From Streptococcus cuniculipharyngis (GTDB taxonomy: Bacteria > Bacillota > Bacilli > Lactobacillales > Streptococcaceae), in NCBI RefSeq assembly GCF_007859195.1, contig NZ_VOHL01000002.1, positions 1 through 64,000 on the forward strand: a stretch of DNA of 64,000 bases. The letters are read 5' to 3'. The notes below the pieces were generated by a model. That model had not been told where the DNA came from. It did no database searches and worked only from the letters and a program-made list of their open reading frames with translations. The position numbers and the translations under genes are program-made. Shown one piece after another: positions 9,495 through 20,132 of the stretch; position 1 is the first letter of the stretch; every line of letters starts with the position of its first letter.

Positions 9495-9524
9495 ATTATA
9501 ACATAAAAGTGAGAAACTTAACAA
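9495..9524 (-). promoter_or_regulatory. promoter of the ABC exporter operon
   Basis: Minus strand TTGTTA (9519-9524), 18-base spacer and TATAAT (9495-9500), with a TG one base before the -10 (extended -10). It gives a leader of roughly 100 bases that contains the hairpin at 9411-9435. Confidence 0.65.
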
Positions 9525-9560
9525 GAATCTGCTATTAGAAAAATTAGTGAGGAGATTGCC

Positions 9561-10463
9561 ATGCCTTATCAAAACCAACGCACTAGACGTATCTTAGCAA
9601 CCACCAATATCATCTTAATCATTGCTATCCTCGTCATCTTAGCCCTCATGGCCTGGCAAATTCTCCCTAGGCTAATCAAATTTAATAACCCTCAAGCCCC
9701 TACTACTGCAAGCCAAACCAGACAGGTCACGACTCCAACCACAAGGACCTCAAATCACGAGCAGATGAACTGGAAAAAGCAAGAACAGGCCGTCCAGCTC
9801 CCTATCCTCATGTACCATGCCATCCATCAAATGGCCCCCGAAGAAGCAAACAATGCCAATCTTATCCTTGATCCAGTAACCTTTGAAGAACACATCAAGG
9901 CCCTGGTGGACGCTGGCTACTATTTTTTAAGTCCTGAAGAAGCCTACAAAGCCTTGAGCGAAAACAGCCTTCCCCAAGAAAAAGTGGTCTGGCTCACCTT
10001 TGACGATAGTTTGATTGACTTTTATACCGTGGCCTATCCTATTTTGACAAAATATGGCGTCAAGGCGACCAATAATGTCATTACCTCCTACACCCAGGAA
10101 GGACGACCGGGAAATTTGACTCTGGAACAAATGAAAGAGATGAAAGCAAATGGCATGTCCTTTCAGAGCCACAGCGTCAGCCATCCCGACCTCCAATACA
10201 GTAGCACAGAACAACAAGTAGCAGAACTAACCCAATCCAAGACCTTTCTAGACCAAGAACTTGGGCAGGACACCATGACCCTGGCCTATCCTGCCGGTCG
10301 CTACTCTGACCAACTCCTTTCCTTAACCCAAGACAGTTACAAACTGGGACTAACTACCAATGAGGGGATTGCCTCCGCTGCTAATGGCCTTCTGACCCTA
10401 AATCGACTGCGTATTCTTCCCACTACCAGTGCAGACAGCTTACTGCAACAACTCAATCCATAA
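9561..10463 (+). CDS. membrane-anchored polysaccharide deacetylase (NodB domain, CE4)
   Basis: A 300-residue protein with one N-terminal membrane segment (about residues 11-33), a Thr-rich linker and an extracellular NodB-type domain. The deacetylase motifs are visible: TFDD at 146-149 (the second Asp is a metal ligand and the first the likely base), H204-S-V-S-H208 as metal histidines, and a later AYPAGRYS block. CE4 enzymes remove acetyl groups from cell-wall or surface glycans such as peptidoglycan GlcNAc or poly-N-acetylglucosamine. The order and size resemble PgdA/IcaB-type enzymes, but the substrate is not decided by sequence. The start ATG has GAGGAG upstream. It is transcribed away from the ABC exporter and ends at a shared terminator with rmlB. 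Confidence 0.85.
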   Translation: MPYQNQRTRRILATTNIILIIAILVILALMAWQILPRLIKFNNPQAPTTASQTRQVTTPTTRTSNHEQMNWKKQEQAVQLPILMYHAIHQMAPEEANNANLILDPVTFEEHIKALVDAGYYFLSPEEAYKALSENSLPQEKVVWLTFDDSLIDFYTVAYPILTKYGVKATNNVITSYTQEGRPGNLTLEQMKEMKANGMSFQSHSVSHPDLQYSSTEQQVAELTQSKTFLDQELGQDTMTLAYPAGRYSDQLLSLTQDSYKLGLTTNEGIASAANGLLTLNRLRILPTTSADSLLQQLNP

Positions 10464-10493
10464 AACCAGCCTAGCTACACTAGACTGGTTTTC
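10462..10493. terminator. bidirectional terminator between deacetylase and rmlB
   Basis: Stem AAAACCAG-x-CTAG with CTAG-x-CTGGTTTT around a short loop. The A-run on one side and T-run on the other allow use in both directions, which fits the two converging genes. Confidence 0.75.
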
Positions 10494-10496
10494 TTA

Positions 10497-11579
<1,083 letters not shown>

Positions 11580-11594
11580 CTAAACCGATAAAAC

Positions 11595-12188
11595 CTACAA
11601 GTCTTCTTTTCTCAAAGGCTTAACATCTTTGAGCATTGGGTGGTGTTTATCTGCTTCTGACACTTCTGCTTGAGCGAGATTATCCCATTCAATATCTAGG
11701 CTAGGGTCTGCATAGTTGACGAAGGCATACTTAGGCTTCAGCTCAGCTGCCCAATAGTCATTAACCAAGTAGCTATAGGCCACCTTATCCGACAAGACTT
11801 GAAAACCATTGGCCACACCACGAGGCACGAAAATCCCCTTGCTGGCGTCAATAATGGTTTGATAGGTGTTACCAAAAGTCTCACCCTCACGCAAATCAAC
11901 CCAGGTTCCTAAAACCTTGCCATCATCAGCCACTGAGATATACTTATCCCAAGGCTCTGCATGCAAGCCACGCAAAACATGTTGACGCGAAAAGCTGACA
12001 TTGTTTTGCAACTTGCCCTCTGCAAAAAAGCTTTCTGGAAAACCAAGCGGTAGCATTTTTTCCTTCTGGAAATTTTCCTTAAACCAGCCACGGTTGTCAC
12101 CCCGCACAGGAATGTCAAACTCTAGCAAGCCTGGGATGGCTTCAATCGGCCGACTAGCCAGTTCCTTGTCAAAAAATTGTTCTGTCAT
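11595..12188 (-). CDS. rmlC: dTDP-4-dehydrorhamnose 3,5-epimerase
   Basis: A 197-residue cupin-fold epimerase for the third step of dTDP-L-rhamnose synthesis. The catalytic His is H76 in the RGLHAEPWDKYI block, and the N-terminal PVRGDNRGWFKE motif is typical of the family. The start ATG overlaps the stop codon of rmlA (TAATG arrangement), which indicates translational coupling. Confidence 0.93.
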   Translation of the reverse strand: MTEQFFDKELASRPIEAIPGLLEFDIPVRGDNRGWFKENFQKEKMLPLGFPESFFAEGKLQNNVSFSRQHVLRGLHAEPWDKYISVADDGKVLGTWVDLREGETFGNTYQTIIDASKGIFVPRGVANGFQVLSDKVAYSYLVNDYWAAELKPKYAFVNYADPSLDIEWDNLAQAEVSEADKHHPMLKDVKPLRKEDL

Positions 12189-13057
12189 TAAGCTTCTCCA
12201 ATCAAACGTAGCAGGTATTGCCCGTATTCATTTTTCTTGAGTGGTTGTGCCAATTGAAAGACTTCTTCCTTGCTGATATAGCCCATGCGGTAAGCAATCT
12301 CTTCCAGATTAGCCACTTGGACATTTTGCAGGCGTTGAACCGTTTCAATGTACTGGGCAGCTTCTAGTAGGCTTTCATGGGTACCTGTATCTAGCCAAGC
12401 AAAGCCACGTCCCATCAATTCCACCGAAAGGTCACCGCGTTCTAGGTAGGCCTTATTAACATCTGTGATTTCTAGCTCACCACGCTCACTTGGTGTGATA
12501 TTTTTGGCAATTTCCACCACGTCATTGTCATAGAAATAAAGACCAGTCACCGCATAATCCGATTTTGGTTTTTCTGGTTTTTCTTCAATGGAAATGGCAT
12601 TCATGTCATGATCAAATTCCACAACACCAAAGCGTTCTGGGTCCTTAACCTGATAGCCAAAGACAGTCGCTCCCTTGTCTTTACTAGCTGCCTTTTGCAA
12701 CATTTTGCTCAAACCAGCCCCATGGTAAATATTGTCACCCAAAATTAAGGCCACACTATCATTGCCGATAAATTCCTCCCCAATGATAAAGGCCTGGGCC
12801 AAGCCATCGGGACTTGGTTGAACAGCATAGGAAAGGGAAATCCCTAGCTCTGATCCGTCTCCCAAAAGCTCTTCAAAACGTGGCAAATCCGTTGGTGTTG
12901 AAATAATTAAAATATCCTTAATCCCTGCCAACATCAAGGTTGATAGGGGATAATAAACCATGGGCTTATCATAGATGGGCATCAGTTGCTTGGACGCCGC
13001 TCGCGTCAGGGGATACAGTCTGGTTCCAGACCCACCAGCTAGAATAATACCTTTCAT
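12188..13057 (-). CDS. rmlA: glucose-1-phosphate thymidylyltransferase
   Basis: A 289-residue nucleotidyltransferase that makes dTDP-glucose from dTTP and glucose-1-phosphate, the first step of the rhamnose pathway. The N-terminus is the classic [18 protein letters not shown], followed by [18 protein letters not shown], both hallmark blocks of RmlA. It is the first gene of the three-gene rml run, with its stop overlapping the rmlC start. A TAGAAT -10-like box lies in the short gap upstream. Confidence 0.95.
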   Translation of the reverse strand: MKGIILAGGSGTRLYPLTRAASKQLMPIYDKPMVYYPLSTLMLAGIKDILIISTPTDLPRFEELLGDGSELGISLSYAVQPSPDGLAQAFIIGEEFIGNDSVALILGDNIYHGAGLSKMLQKAASKDKGATVFGYQVKDPERFGVVEFDHDMNAISIEEKPEKPKSDYAVTGLYFYDNDVVEIAKNITPSERGELEITDVNKAYLERGDLSVELMGRGFAWLDTGTHESLLEAAQYIETVQRLQNVQVANLEEIAYRMGYISKEEVFQLAQPLKKNEYGQYLLRLIGEA

Positions 13058-13130
13058 CTCAAATTCCTCTTTCTAATTTGTCACTTCTATTCTATCATCT
13101 TTAAGCAGGAATGTCATGTTTTCTCTGGTT

Positions 13131-14228
13131 CTACCTTTTAACAATGTAACGGTCAATCGGATAATCTGTCACAGGCAAAAGGCATTCCCCTGTGACTAAC
13201 AAGTCAACCAGATTTTTGGCCAAAAGAGGGCCGGTAGTCAGGCCCGATGAGCCTAAACCACTAACTGCATAAACCCCAGGCAAGTGAGGAACTTGACCAA
13301 AAAAAGGAGAAAAGTCCGACGTGTAAGCACGGATGCCGACACGCTGGGCCTTACTTTTGGCCGCTGTCAAAAGTGGATAATAGCTCAACGCTTCTGTTTC
13401 TAATTTAGCCAAAATAGCTGAATCCAAGCTTAAATCAAAACCCCGATCATTTTCATGACTGGCTCCTACGCTGATTTTACCCTGAGCAAAGGGAATAATA
13501 TCCAATTCCCCCTCTGGCATAACAACAGGATAGGTCTCTGTCGCTAAATGGTCAAAAAAGTAATCCTGCAACTGACCTTTTTGGGGCTTGACATCAACCT
13601 CGTAACCCAAAGGATTTAATAGCTGGCCAAGCCAGGCACCACAGGCCAAGATGACCTGATCAAAGGGCTGACCACCAACGACATAAGTTGTCTCTCCCAC
13701 TTGCAAGTCAACCCGTTCTGTCACCAGGCTAGCCCCACTGGCATCCAGTAAGGTGCGGGTTAATTCAGCCCCCTCAACCCGAGCCCCGCCTGAGGCATAA
13801 AGGGCCTCTTCAAAACCTGCTAACTGGGGAAATCTTTCTGTCACTTGTGATTGAGAGTGGAGACTGAGCTGACCAATCAAGGGAGACTCCTGTCGCCGAC
13901 TTTGGGCTAATTGATAGAGTTCTGCTAGTTTTGCTTCATTTTTTTTGAGCAAATAAACCCCTGTTTGCTGGTAAAAACTGGTTTCTCGTCCCGCTGCCGC
14001 CAAATCTGCTACTAGACTGGGGTAAAAATCTGCTCCCAAGCGAGCCAAGCGATACCAAGCCTTATGGCGTCTCTTAGAAAACCAAGGACTGATAATACCA
14101 GCTGCCGCCTTGGTGGCCTGCCCTAATCCATGGTCAAAAACCGTGACTTGATAAGCCGGATATTTTGACAGGTAATAGGCCGCTGTTGATCCCACAATAC
14201 CCGCTCCAATAATGGCAATTCTTGTCAT
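13131..14228 (-). CDS. FAD-dependent oxidoreductase, DAO (D-amino-acid oxidase) family
   Basis: A 365-residue flavoprotein. The N-terminal Rossmann motif GAGIVGSTAAYYLS binds FAD, and the C-terminus has the second FAD-contact block (VSGLGSSGLTTGPLLAKNLVDLL). The layout matches the DAO superfamily of glycine/D-amino-acid oxidases and dehydrogenases. The substrate is not evident. ATG at 14228 is preferred because AGGAG lies six bases upstream; the ATG two codons earlier directly abuts the ribosome site. It follows the Nif3-like gene by 9 bases and is the last gene of the dnaD-nth-trmK run. Confidence 0.8.
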   Translation of the reverse strand: MTRIAIIGAGIVGSTAAYYLSKYPAYQVTVFDHGLGQATKAAAGIISPWFSKRRHKAWYRLARLGADFYPSLVADLAAAGRETSFYQQTGVYLLKKNEAKLAELYQLAQSRRQESPLIGQLSLHSQSQVTERFPQLAGFEEALYASGGARVEGAELTRTLLDASGASLVTERVDLQVGETTYVVGGQPFDQVILACGAWLGQLLNPLGYEVDVKPQKGQLQDYFFDHLATETYPVVMPEGELDIIPFAQGKISVGASHENDRGFDLSLDSAILAKLETEALSYYPLLTAAKSKAQRVGIRAYTSDFSPFFGQVPHLPGVYAVSGLGSSGLTTGPLLAKNLVDLLVTGECLLPVTDYPIDRYIVKR

Positions 14229-14237
14229 GAGCATCTC

Positions 14238-15029
14238 CTATAAGTCTTGAAAGGGATTGGTTGATTGGCTGGCTGGAATAACCGTCAAGTCCCAGCCTTC
14301 TTCTTTTTGCCAACGGGTAAAAAGCTCTGCTAATTTGTCCACAAACAAAACCTCTATATGATGACCGGGGTCCAGTGCCAAGAGGCCATCTGTCAACATT
14401 TCCTGGGCGGTATGATAGTAAATATCCCCTGTAATATAGAGGTCAGCCCCCTTTGCAAGAGCCTCCTTATAAAAACTCTGACCACTCCCACCACAAATAG
14501 CCACTCGGGAAATAGTCGGATTGACTTCCTTATCATAGGCCACTAAACGTAGAGAGGAAAGACCAAATACCTCTTTTACTCTTTGAGCAAATTGGTCTAG
14601 GGGTTGGGGAGTAATCTGACCAATACGCCCAATTCCCTCACTGCCCTTGGTCACACTCAAGGGCTGACTGTCTTCAATCCCCAATAGCTGGCAAAACCAA
14701 TCGTTCAAGCCGCCTTGGACCACATCAATATTGGTGTGGCTGACATAAACGGCAATGTCATGCTTGACTAGGTCAAGAAGGAGTTGATTGGCTGGGCTGG
14801 CCACTAGATCTTTCAAGGGACGGAAAATCGGAGCATGTTTCACAATAATCAACTCCGCCCCTTCTGCGATGGCTTGAGCCACCGTTTGCTCACGTAAATC
14901 AAGGGCAATCATTAACTTGCTGACGTCCTTGTCAAGACGACCAAGTTGCAAGCCACAGGTATCACCTTCTAGAGAAAGTTCTGGCGGACAAAAGGCCTCA
15001 TAACGGGCAATGACTTGACTAGCTTTCAT
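14238..15029 (-). CDS. Nif3-like dinuclear metal centre hexameric protein
   Basis: A 263-residue protein of the Nif3/DUF34 (YqfO) family. Typical blocks are the metal-ligand stretch [12 protein letters not shown] near residue 61, the [17 protein letters not shown] block near 95-110, and the C-terminal DPGHHIE motif. The family forms hexamers with a two-metal site; suggested roles include GTP cyclohydrolase-like or metal-chaperone activity, not settled. The start overlaps the end of trmK by 11 bases. The trmK-nif3 pair is widely conserved in Firmicutes. Confidence 0.88.
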   Translation of the reverse strand: MKASQVIARYEAFCPPELSLEGDTCGLQLGRLDKDVSKLMIALDLREQTVAQAIAEGAELIIVKHAPIFRPLKDLVASPANQLLLDLVKHDIAVYVSHTNIDVVQGGLNDWFCQLLGIEDSQPLSVTKGSEGIGRIGQITPQPLDQFAQRVKEVFGLSSLRLVAYDKEVNPTISRVAICGGSGQSFYKEALAKGADLYITGDIYYHTAQEMLTDGLLALDPGHHIEVLFVDKLAELFTRWQKEEGWDLTVIPASQSTNPFQDL

Positions 15030-15702
15030 TTAGCACCTCCTTGATGGCTTCTATTTTTTGACCAATAGCAGAGCGGTCAGTCTCATACTGGACTGGAATT
15101 TGTTGTAGCGCCTGATTTAATTTGGCTAGCTCCTTAGTCCACTTCTTCAAAAAAACGGGCGATTTTTCCAGTCGCAAATAAGGGCCAAATCGTAAATCCT
15201 TGCTTGATAAGGTTGATTGGCCTGGCTCTGCCACAATGATTTCATAGATTTTGTCATTTTCCTGGACAATTTCCTCAGCAACAATGGTGAAGTGATTGGC
15301 TAAGAGCCATTGGCGGAGCTCATCCTCACGGTTGTTAGCTTGTAAAATCAAGCGTTGCAGGGGGTGGAGTTTAGCTTTGCCATTCTCTAAAATCTCTGCA
15401 ATCAAGCGCCCCCCCATCCCGCAAATGGTGATGACAGAAATCCTATCTTTCTCCTCAAAGGCCGCTAGACCATTGGCTAGACGCACAGAAATCTGCTCAC
15501 TAAAACCAGCCTGGGCGACATTGGTTAGGGCTGATTGATAGGGCCCTGCCACCACCTCACCAGCAATGGCAAAGTCTAGCAAGCCCTGAGACATCAAGGC
15601 CAAGGGCAGGTAGGCATGGTCGCTACCGACATCCAGTAAACGGGCTCCTTTAGGCACATAGCTAGCTACTGCCTGTAAGCGTTGTGATAAATAAGCTTCC
15701 AT
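15019..15702 (-). CDS. trmK: tRNA (adenine(22)-N1)-methyltransferase TrmK
   Basis: A 227-residue Rossmann-fold methyltransferase that puts a methyl group on A22 of tRNA. The SAM-binding motif is [15 protein letters not shown] near residues 21-35, and the family block [15 protein letters not shown] lies near residues 90-105. The open frame runs further upstream to about 15804 across the end of nth, but the residues there do not look like TrmK; ATG at 15702 with a GAGAG-rich leader fits the family N-terminus. It is co-transcribed with nth upstream and nif3 downstream. Confidence 0.9.
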   Translation of the reverse strand: MEAYLSQRLQAVASYVPKGARLLDVGSDHAYLPLALMSQGLLDFAIAGEVVAGPYQSALTNVAQAGFSEQISVRLANGLAAFEEKDRISVITICGMGGRLIAEILENGKAKLHPLQRLILQANNREDELRQWLLANHFTIVAEEIVQENDKIYEIIVAEPGQSTLSSKDLRFGPYLRLEKSPVFLKKWTKELAKLNQALQQIPVQYETDRSAIGQKIEAIKEVLNES

Positions 15703-15752
15703 TTTTCTCTCTTTCTCAAAAGCAGGTGTCTTGCTCCAACACCTGCTCTCTT

Positions 15753-16400
15753 TTATTTTCCAAGGGTCTCCTTGTAATAGCGACAATAGCTCTGGACTGG
15801 GCAAATCTCACACTTGGGCTTTTTGGCCAAACAATGGTAACGCCCAAAGAAAATCAAACGATGATGGGTCACAATCCAGTCCCGTTTGGGAATTTTTTTC
15901 ATCAAATCTTGCTCGATTTCCAAAACGTCTGCATCCGGAGCAGAAATATTTAAGCGTTTGGCAATTCGAGAAACATGGGTGTCCACTGCCAAAGCAGGAA
16001 CCTTGTAAATTTCTGCCAGAACCACATTGGCGGTTTTACGCCCCACCCCAGGGAGGCTTTCGAGGTCCTTATGGTTATCAGGAACTCGTCCATCATAGGT
16101 CTCCAAGACCAACTGGGCCGTTTTGATGATATTTTTAGCCTTGTTTTTATAAAGGCCAATATGGCGAATACAGTCTTCCACCTCCGCCAAGTCAGCCGCT
16201 GCCAAATCCTCAATTTCAGGGTATTTGGCCCACAAGTTAGGTGTTACCTGATTGACTGACTTGTCTGTGGCCTGGGCTGACAAGATAACTGCCACTAAAA
16301 GCTGAAAAGGTGTCTCATAGGTCAACTCACACCCCGCATCGGGAAAAAGCTGACCAATAATCTCCAAGACCTGCCTAAGGCGTTCTTTACCAATTCTCAT
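15753..16400 (-). CDS. nth: endonuclease III, DNA glycosylase/AP lyase
   Basis: A 215-residue base-excision-repair enzyme that removes oxidised pyrimidines. The helix-hairpin-helix LPGVGRKTANVV contains the catalytic K122, and the catalytic Asp is D140 in AVDTHVSR. The C-terminal iron-sulfur ligands have the exact spacing C-x6-C-x2-C-x5-C. ATG at 16400 overlaps the dnaD stop as ATGA and has GGGGAAG upstream; a GTG four codons earlier lacks a ribosome site. The dnaD-nth pair is common in Gram-positive bacteria. Confidence 0.95.
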   Translation of the reverse strand: MRIGKERLRQVLEIIGQLFPDAGCELTYETPFQLLVAVILSAQATDKSVNQVTPNLWAKYPEIEDLAAADLAEVEDCIRHIGLYKNKAKNIIKTAQLVLETYDGRVPDNHKDLESLPGVGRKTANVVLAEIYKVPALAVDTHVSRIAKRLNISAPDADVLEIEQDLMKKIPKRDWIVTHHRLIFFGRYHCLAKKPKCEICPVQSYCRYYKETLGK

Positions 16401-17095
16401 CGTCTTCCCCACAAATCATTAGCTGCGGCAAAAAAGTCATCATCCAAAGCGTCAACAGTCTCTGGTTTAATTTGCTCCCTCCCCTGACGCATTTGTTCAA
16501 TATCAGCCAAGGTTGACAGACCATCTTTTTTCCAGTTTTGCAAAATCTTACTAAGATAGCGCCAATTTCGCGTATTACTATAAACACTTTCACGGAGAGC
16601 TTCACGAATTAAGACAGGTTCTAGTTGGTCTTCTTGAATCCATTTTTGCATATCCTCCAATTGGAAGGGGGTCAAGACCCAACCAGCCTGTTCGAAGTCT
16701 TTCAAGAGGTCAGGTAACACCTTACTCAGGTCTTTATCCTTCTCTTGAGGGAGGCTAGTCAACAGGTTATGCTGCTGACCTTCTAGCTTTTCTAACTTAT
16801 CTAGGGCTAGGCTCGTGTCAAAAATAGTTTCTTCTAAGCCATTGACACTAATAGAGCGAATTGCCAAGAGCTCCTGATTAATTAAATTAGTGATAGAGCC
16901 ATTGATAGCTTCGATGGATTTGCCCAAGGCATTGGCAATCTGACTAGGAGCCAATTCATGTCTAGTTGTGTTTTGCAAGAAGAAAAATTGCCAAACTAAA
17001 AAATCATCTGCGCTGGAAAAAATGTCCTTGTAATTCAAGAGCAAGCTAGCGGGTAAAACTAAGTTTCCCTTTTGATAATGCTCTAAAATACTCAT
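16397..17095 (-). CDS. dnaD: DnaD-domain replication initiation protein
   Basis: A 232-residue protein with an N-terminal winged-helix domain (about 1-100) and a C-terminal DnaD domain (about 130-210) with the DMQKWIQEDQLEPVLIREAL and YLSKILQNWKKDGL helices. DnaD helps load the replicative helicase at origins and at stalled forks. ATG at 17095 has GGAGG five to six bases before it; an in-frame GTG twelve bases upstream overlaps that site. It leads the dnaD-nth-trmK-nif3 run. Confidence 0.9.
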   Translation of the reverse strand: MSILEHYQKGNLVLPASLLLNYKDIFSSADDFLVWQFFFLQNTTRHELAPSQIANALGKSIEAINGSITNLINQELLAIRSISVNGLEETIFDTSLALDKLEKLEGQQHNLLTSLPQEKDKDLSKVLPDLLKDFEQAGWVLTPFQLEDMQKWIQEDQLEPVLIREALRESVYSNTRNWRYLSKILQNWKKDGLSTLADIEQMRQGREQIKPETVDALDDDFFAAANDLWGRR

Positions 17096-17127
17096 TTTTA
17101 CCTCCACAGATGATTGTATCCATCTTT

Positions 17128-17640
17128 TTAATAGTGCATCAAGACCTTGTAATCATAGTCACCAATTGCCTTGCGTCCCTCTAAATCATCCAACTCAATC
17201 AAGAAGGCACAACCTGCAACAACACCACCTAGTTTTTCAATCATTTCAATCGTTGCCTTAACCGTACCACCAGTTGCCAAAAGGTCATCTACAATCAGGA
17301 CACGTTGGCCTGGCTTAATAGCGTCAGCGTGCATGCACAGCGTATCAAAACCATACTCTTTTTCATAGTCAGCTGTTACCACTTCACGTGGCAATTTACC
17401 CGGCTTACGCACAGGAGCAAAACCAATTCCCAATTCAAAAGCCACTGGGCAACCGATGATGAAACCACGCGCCTCAGGACCAACAATCATGTCAATGTCT
17501 TTGCCCATAGCGTATTGAACAATCTCACGTACTGCATAACTATAAGCGTCACCATTAGCCATCAAAGGGCTAATGTCACGAAAGAGAATTCCCTCGGTCG
17601 GGTAGTTTTCAATTGTTGCAATGTAATGTTTTAAATCCAT
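17128..17640 (-). CDS. apt: adenine phosphoribosyltransferase
   Basis: A 170-residue type I phosphoribosyltransferase that salvages adenine to AMP. The PRPP-binding loop [14 protein letters not shown] is at 113-126, and the flexible-loop region RKPGKLPRE is at 78-86. The length is typical. An extended -10 (TGC-TATAAT) lies about 40 bases upstream at 17680-17685, so it can be transcribed independently of recJ. Confidence 0.95.
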   Translation of the reverse strand: MDLKHYIATIENYPTEGILFRDISPLMANGDAYSYAVREIVQYAMGKDIDMIVGPEARGFIIGCPVAFELGIGFAPVRKPGKLPREVVTADYEKEYGFDTLCMHADAIKPGQRVLIVDDLLATGGTVKATIEMIEKLGGVVAGCAFLIELDDLEGRKAIGDYDYKVLMHY

Positions 17641-17679
17641 CTTTTTCCTACTCGTTTCATAAAATAATGTCCACTATTT

Positions 17680-17688
17680 ATTATAGCA
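17680..17688 (-). promoter_or_regulatory. extended -10 promoter of apt
   Basis: Minus strand TGC-TATAAT with no convincing -35, located between recJ and apt. Confidence 0.45.
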
Positions 17689-17718
17689 TGATTTAGCAGA
17701 ATGGTAAATATGTAAGCC

Positions 17719-19917
17719 CTAACTCATCAGGTAATCATAAATTTCCCGCGGAGTTCCCAAAGCCATCAGTTGCTGGTCGGCCACCACTTGTTTCAAGTTC
17801 TGATAAATCTGACTCTCTGCAATCTCTCGTTTTTTAGCCTCCTTATTCACCGTCATAACACCGTCACTAATCTTGACAAAATCTAACTCCTCAAAAATCT
17901 GAATCATCTTAATCAGCAAAATTTCTGGAATTTTGAGGTAATGGCTGAGCTCTTTCAGCTTGTAGCGAATATCAAATTCTGGAAACTGGTAAATCAATTT
18001 ATAGAGTTTGGCAAACTGCTCGCGCGTGCCATATCCCGTCAGATAGTACTGATTCTTTATCTGGTTCTTGAAATAAATAATATCAAAGTCACCCGCCTGC
18101 AAGACCTGCTTCAAGTCCTCTAGCTGATCCGGAACCTCTTGCAAGACCACTTCTCGGCTCTGAACCCCCTTAGCTAGCAGCGGAACTCCTGCCGGCAGGG
18201 GCTGATTTTTAGCTCGGAGGTCAATTAGCTGAACCCCTGTCACTCTAGCATCCACTAGCATGAGCTGGAGGGTTCGATTGCCATTCCAACTATTGACCGA
18301 GAGATTAACGGCCAATTCCAGCTGGCTGGCTTGCAGAAATTCTTGTACCAAATGGCCATAACCAAAGGCGACCACTTCCAAATCTTGGCCCTCTTGACTG
18401 ATTTTTAATTTCAAATGGGCATTGCCCTGGCCCATACTACGGGCCTGCTTGACCACCACATCCTTGAGCCAAAAGACAGGTTTCTTGTGGTCCATGCCAA
18501 AGGGCATCAATTTTTCTAAATTTTTAATGGTGTCTAAGGTTAAATCAGCCAAACTTAACTGGGCATCTAAGGTCAACTGAGGTTTCTGCGTCATATCAAG
18601 CTCTGCCTCTTGAATATAGTCACACAGTTCCTGACTGAGCCGCTCAAGCTGACTGATCTCCAAGGTCATGCCAGCTGCTCCGCTATGTCCCCCAAATGCC
18701 AAAAAAAGTCCTTCCTTGTCAGACAAGGCCTCAAAAATATCAACCGTAGCCAGGCTACGAGCACTCCCCTTGGCCTCTTGGCCATCAATGGCCAAGACAA
18801 TAACAGGTTGACCTAATTCTTCCAAGAGACGACCCGCCACAATCCCCAGAACACCCGGATTCCATCCTTCCTTAGCCAAAACCTGGGCGGGCTTGGTCGG
18901 ATCAACTAACCCTTTGGCTTCATCAAAAATCCTTTGCACCAACTCTTTGCGTTGGTCATTTTTATCACTGACCATCTGGGCCAAGGACTTAGCCTCATCT
19001 TCATCAAAACCTGTCAAGAGGTCAAGGGCTGGATTGGGGTCGTCCAAACGTCCTAGGGCATTGAGTTGGGGAGCTAGGGTGAAACCAATAGTCTCCTCCG
19101 TAATGGTTTCAGCGTCAACACCTGCTAGATTGAGCAGTTCCTGAAGTCCTAGCCGTTCGGTATCACGCAAACTTTGCAGGCCGTATTTGACAAGGAGACG
19201 ATTTTCCCCTGTCAGTGACATCATATCCGCCACCGTCCCAATGGCGACCAAGTCAAGAAATTCTGTCGGCACTTCTTCCAAAAGAGCCGTGGCTAATTTG
19301 AAAGCGACACCGCAACCAGCCAGTTGCTTAAAGGGATAGGAGCCTTGCGGATGTTCAGGATGAATCAGGGCATAGGCTAGGGGCAGCTCTGCCGGTAGGC
19401 TATGGTGGTCAGTTACAATGACATCCACCCCCTGCTCCATGGCATAGGCAATTGCCTCATGGCCTGCAACGCCATTATCCACGGTAATAATCAAAGAAAT
19501 CCCCTGTTGCTCAATAAAATACTGATAAACACTTTGGTTGGGCCCATAACCATCGGTAAAACGATTGGGTAAATAGACCTCATAATCAGCCCCCATCATC
19601 TCCAAGGTTTCTTTCATGATACTGGCTGCGGTCATCCCATCAGCGTCATAATCGCCATAAACCAAGAGCCGTTCCCCTTGTTCAATAGCCTGACGAATCC
19701 GGGCCACTGCCTTATCCATGTCATACAAGAGGTAGGGATCATGCAATTGGCCCAAATCTGGTGACAAAAAATGAGCCAAGTCCTCACTATCCGTCAGGCC
19801 ACGTTGGTATAGAATCTGACTGGCTAGGGGTGCTAACCCTGCCTGTTTTGCCACCTTCAAAAATGCGTCATCGGGTTGACTGTCGAGAAGTTGCCAGTCA
19901 TATTTCGCTTTAATCAT
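17719..19917 (-). CDS. recJ: single-stranded-DNA-specific exonuclease RecJ
   Basis: A 732-residue 5'-3' exonuclease of the DHH family. The metal-binding motifs are LVYGDYDADGMTAA near residues 80-93 and VIVTDHHSLPAE near 155. The DHHA1 domain follows with the FGGHSGAAGMTL block, then an OB-fold domain and the extra C-terminal region usual in streptococcal RecJ. The open frame continues 35 codons upstream, but a likely extended -10 promoter (TGC-TATAAT, 19948-19953) falls inside that extension, so ATG at 19917 is the better start. Its ribosome site is weak. Confidence 0.92.
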   Translation of the reverse strand: MIKAKYDWQLLDSQPDDAFLKVAKQAGLAPLASQILYQRGLTDSEDLAHFLSPDLGQLHDPYLLYDMDKAVARIRQAIEQGERLLVYGDYDADGMTAASIMKETLEMMGADYEVYLPNRFTDGYGPNQSVYQYFIEQQGISLIITVDNGVAGHEAIAYAMEQGVDVIVTDHHSLPAELPLAYALIHPEHPQGSYPFKQLAGCGVAFKLATALLEEVPTEFLDLVAIGTVADMMSLTGENRLLVKYGLQSLRDTERLGLQELLNLAGVDAETITEETIGFTLAPQLNALGRLDDPNPALDLLTGFDEDEAKSLAQMVSDKNDQRKELVQRIFDEAKGLVDPTKPAQVLAKEGWNPGVLGIVAGRLLEELGQPVIVLAIDGQEAKGSARSLATVDIFEALSDKEGLFLAFGGHSGAAGMTLEISQLERLSQELCDYIQEAELDMTQKPQLTLDAQLSLADLTLDTIKNLEKLMPFGMDHKKPVFWLKDVVVKQARSMGQGNAHLKLKISQEGQDLEVVAFGYGHLVQEFLQASQLELAVNLSVNSWNGNRTLQLMLVDARVTGVQLIDLRAKNQPLPAGVPLLAKGVQSREVVLQEVPDQLEDLKQVLQAGDFDIIYFKNQIKNQYYLTGYGTREQFAKLYKLIYQFPEFDIRYKLKELSHYLKIPEILLIKMIQIFEELDFVKISDGVMTVNKEAKKREIAESQIYQNLKQVVADQQLMALGTPREIYDYLMS

Positions 19918-19947
19918 TTGTGTCTCATTTCTAATAGCTTCCTTAAA

Positions 19948-19956
19948 ATTATAGCA
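19948..19956 (-). promoter_or_regulatory. extended -10 promoter of recJ
   Basis: Minus strand TGC-TATAAT about 30 bases before the chosen recJ ATG. It argues against the longer in-frame recJ start further upstream. Confidence 0.4.
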
Positions 19957-20098
19957 AAAATGGTTAGAGAGATAAAGAAGAAAAGTCAGCAGTACCCTTC
20001 CAATAAAGCCTATAAAAAACAAAATTAGTTAAGGATAAATTAAGTTTGTCAGTTTATACTGTAACCATCCTAAAACTTTTCTTTTTCATAAATCTCCT

Positions 20099-20132
20099 GT
20101 CAGAGTCCTATTTTCTAGGGCTCTGACTTTTT
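20099..20132 (+). terminator. strong hairpin with T-run on the plus strand, gene unknown
   Basis: Twelve-base stem GTCAGAGTCCTA/TAGGGCTCTGAC (one wobble pair), 5-base loop and TTTTT on the plus strand. No plus-strand gene ends here. On the minus strand it sits between SDR and recJ and is followed by AGGAG and a tiny open frame. Confidence 0.55.

Noticed and set aside
9561-10463. Deacetylase as part of the ABC exporter operon
   Set aside because: It reads on the opposite strand with its own ribosome site; only the intergenic region is shared.
15703-15804. Longer trmK start overlapping nth
   Set aside because: The extra residues do not resemble TrmK, and the family start MEAYLSQRL with a purine-rich leader fits better.
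19918-20022. Longer recJ start giving a hydrophobic N-terminus
   Set aside because: RecJ is cytoplasmic and a likely promoter lies inside this stretch.
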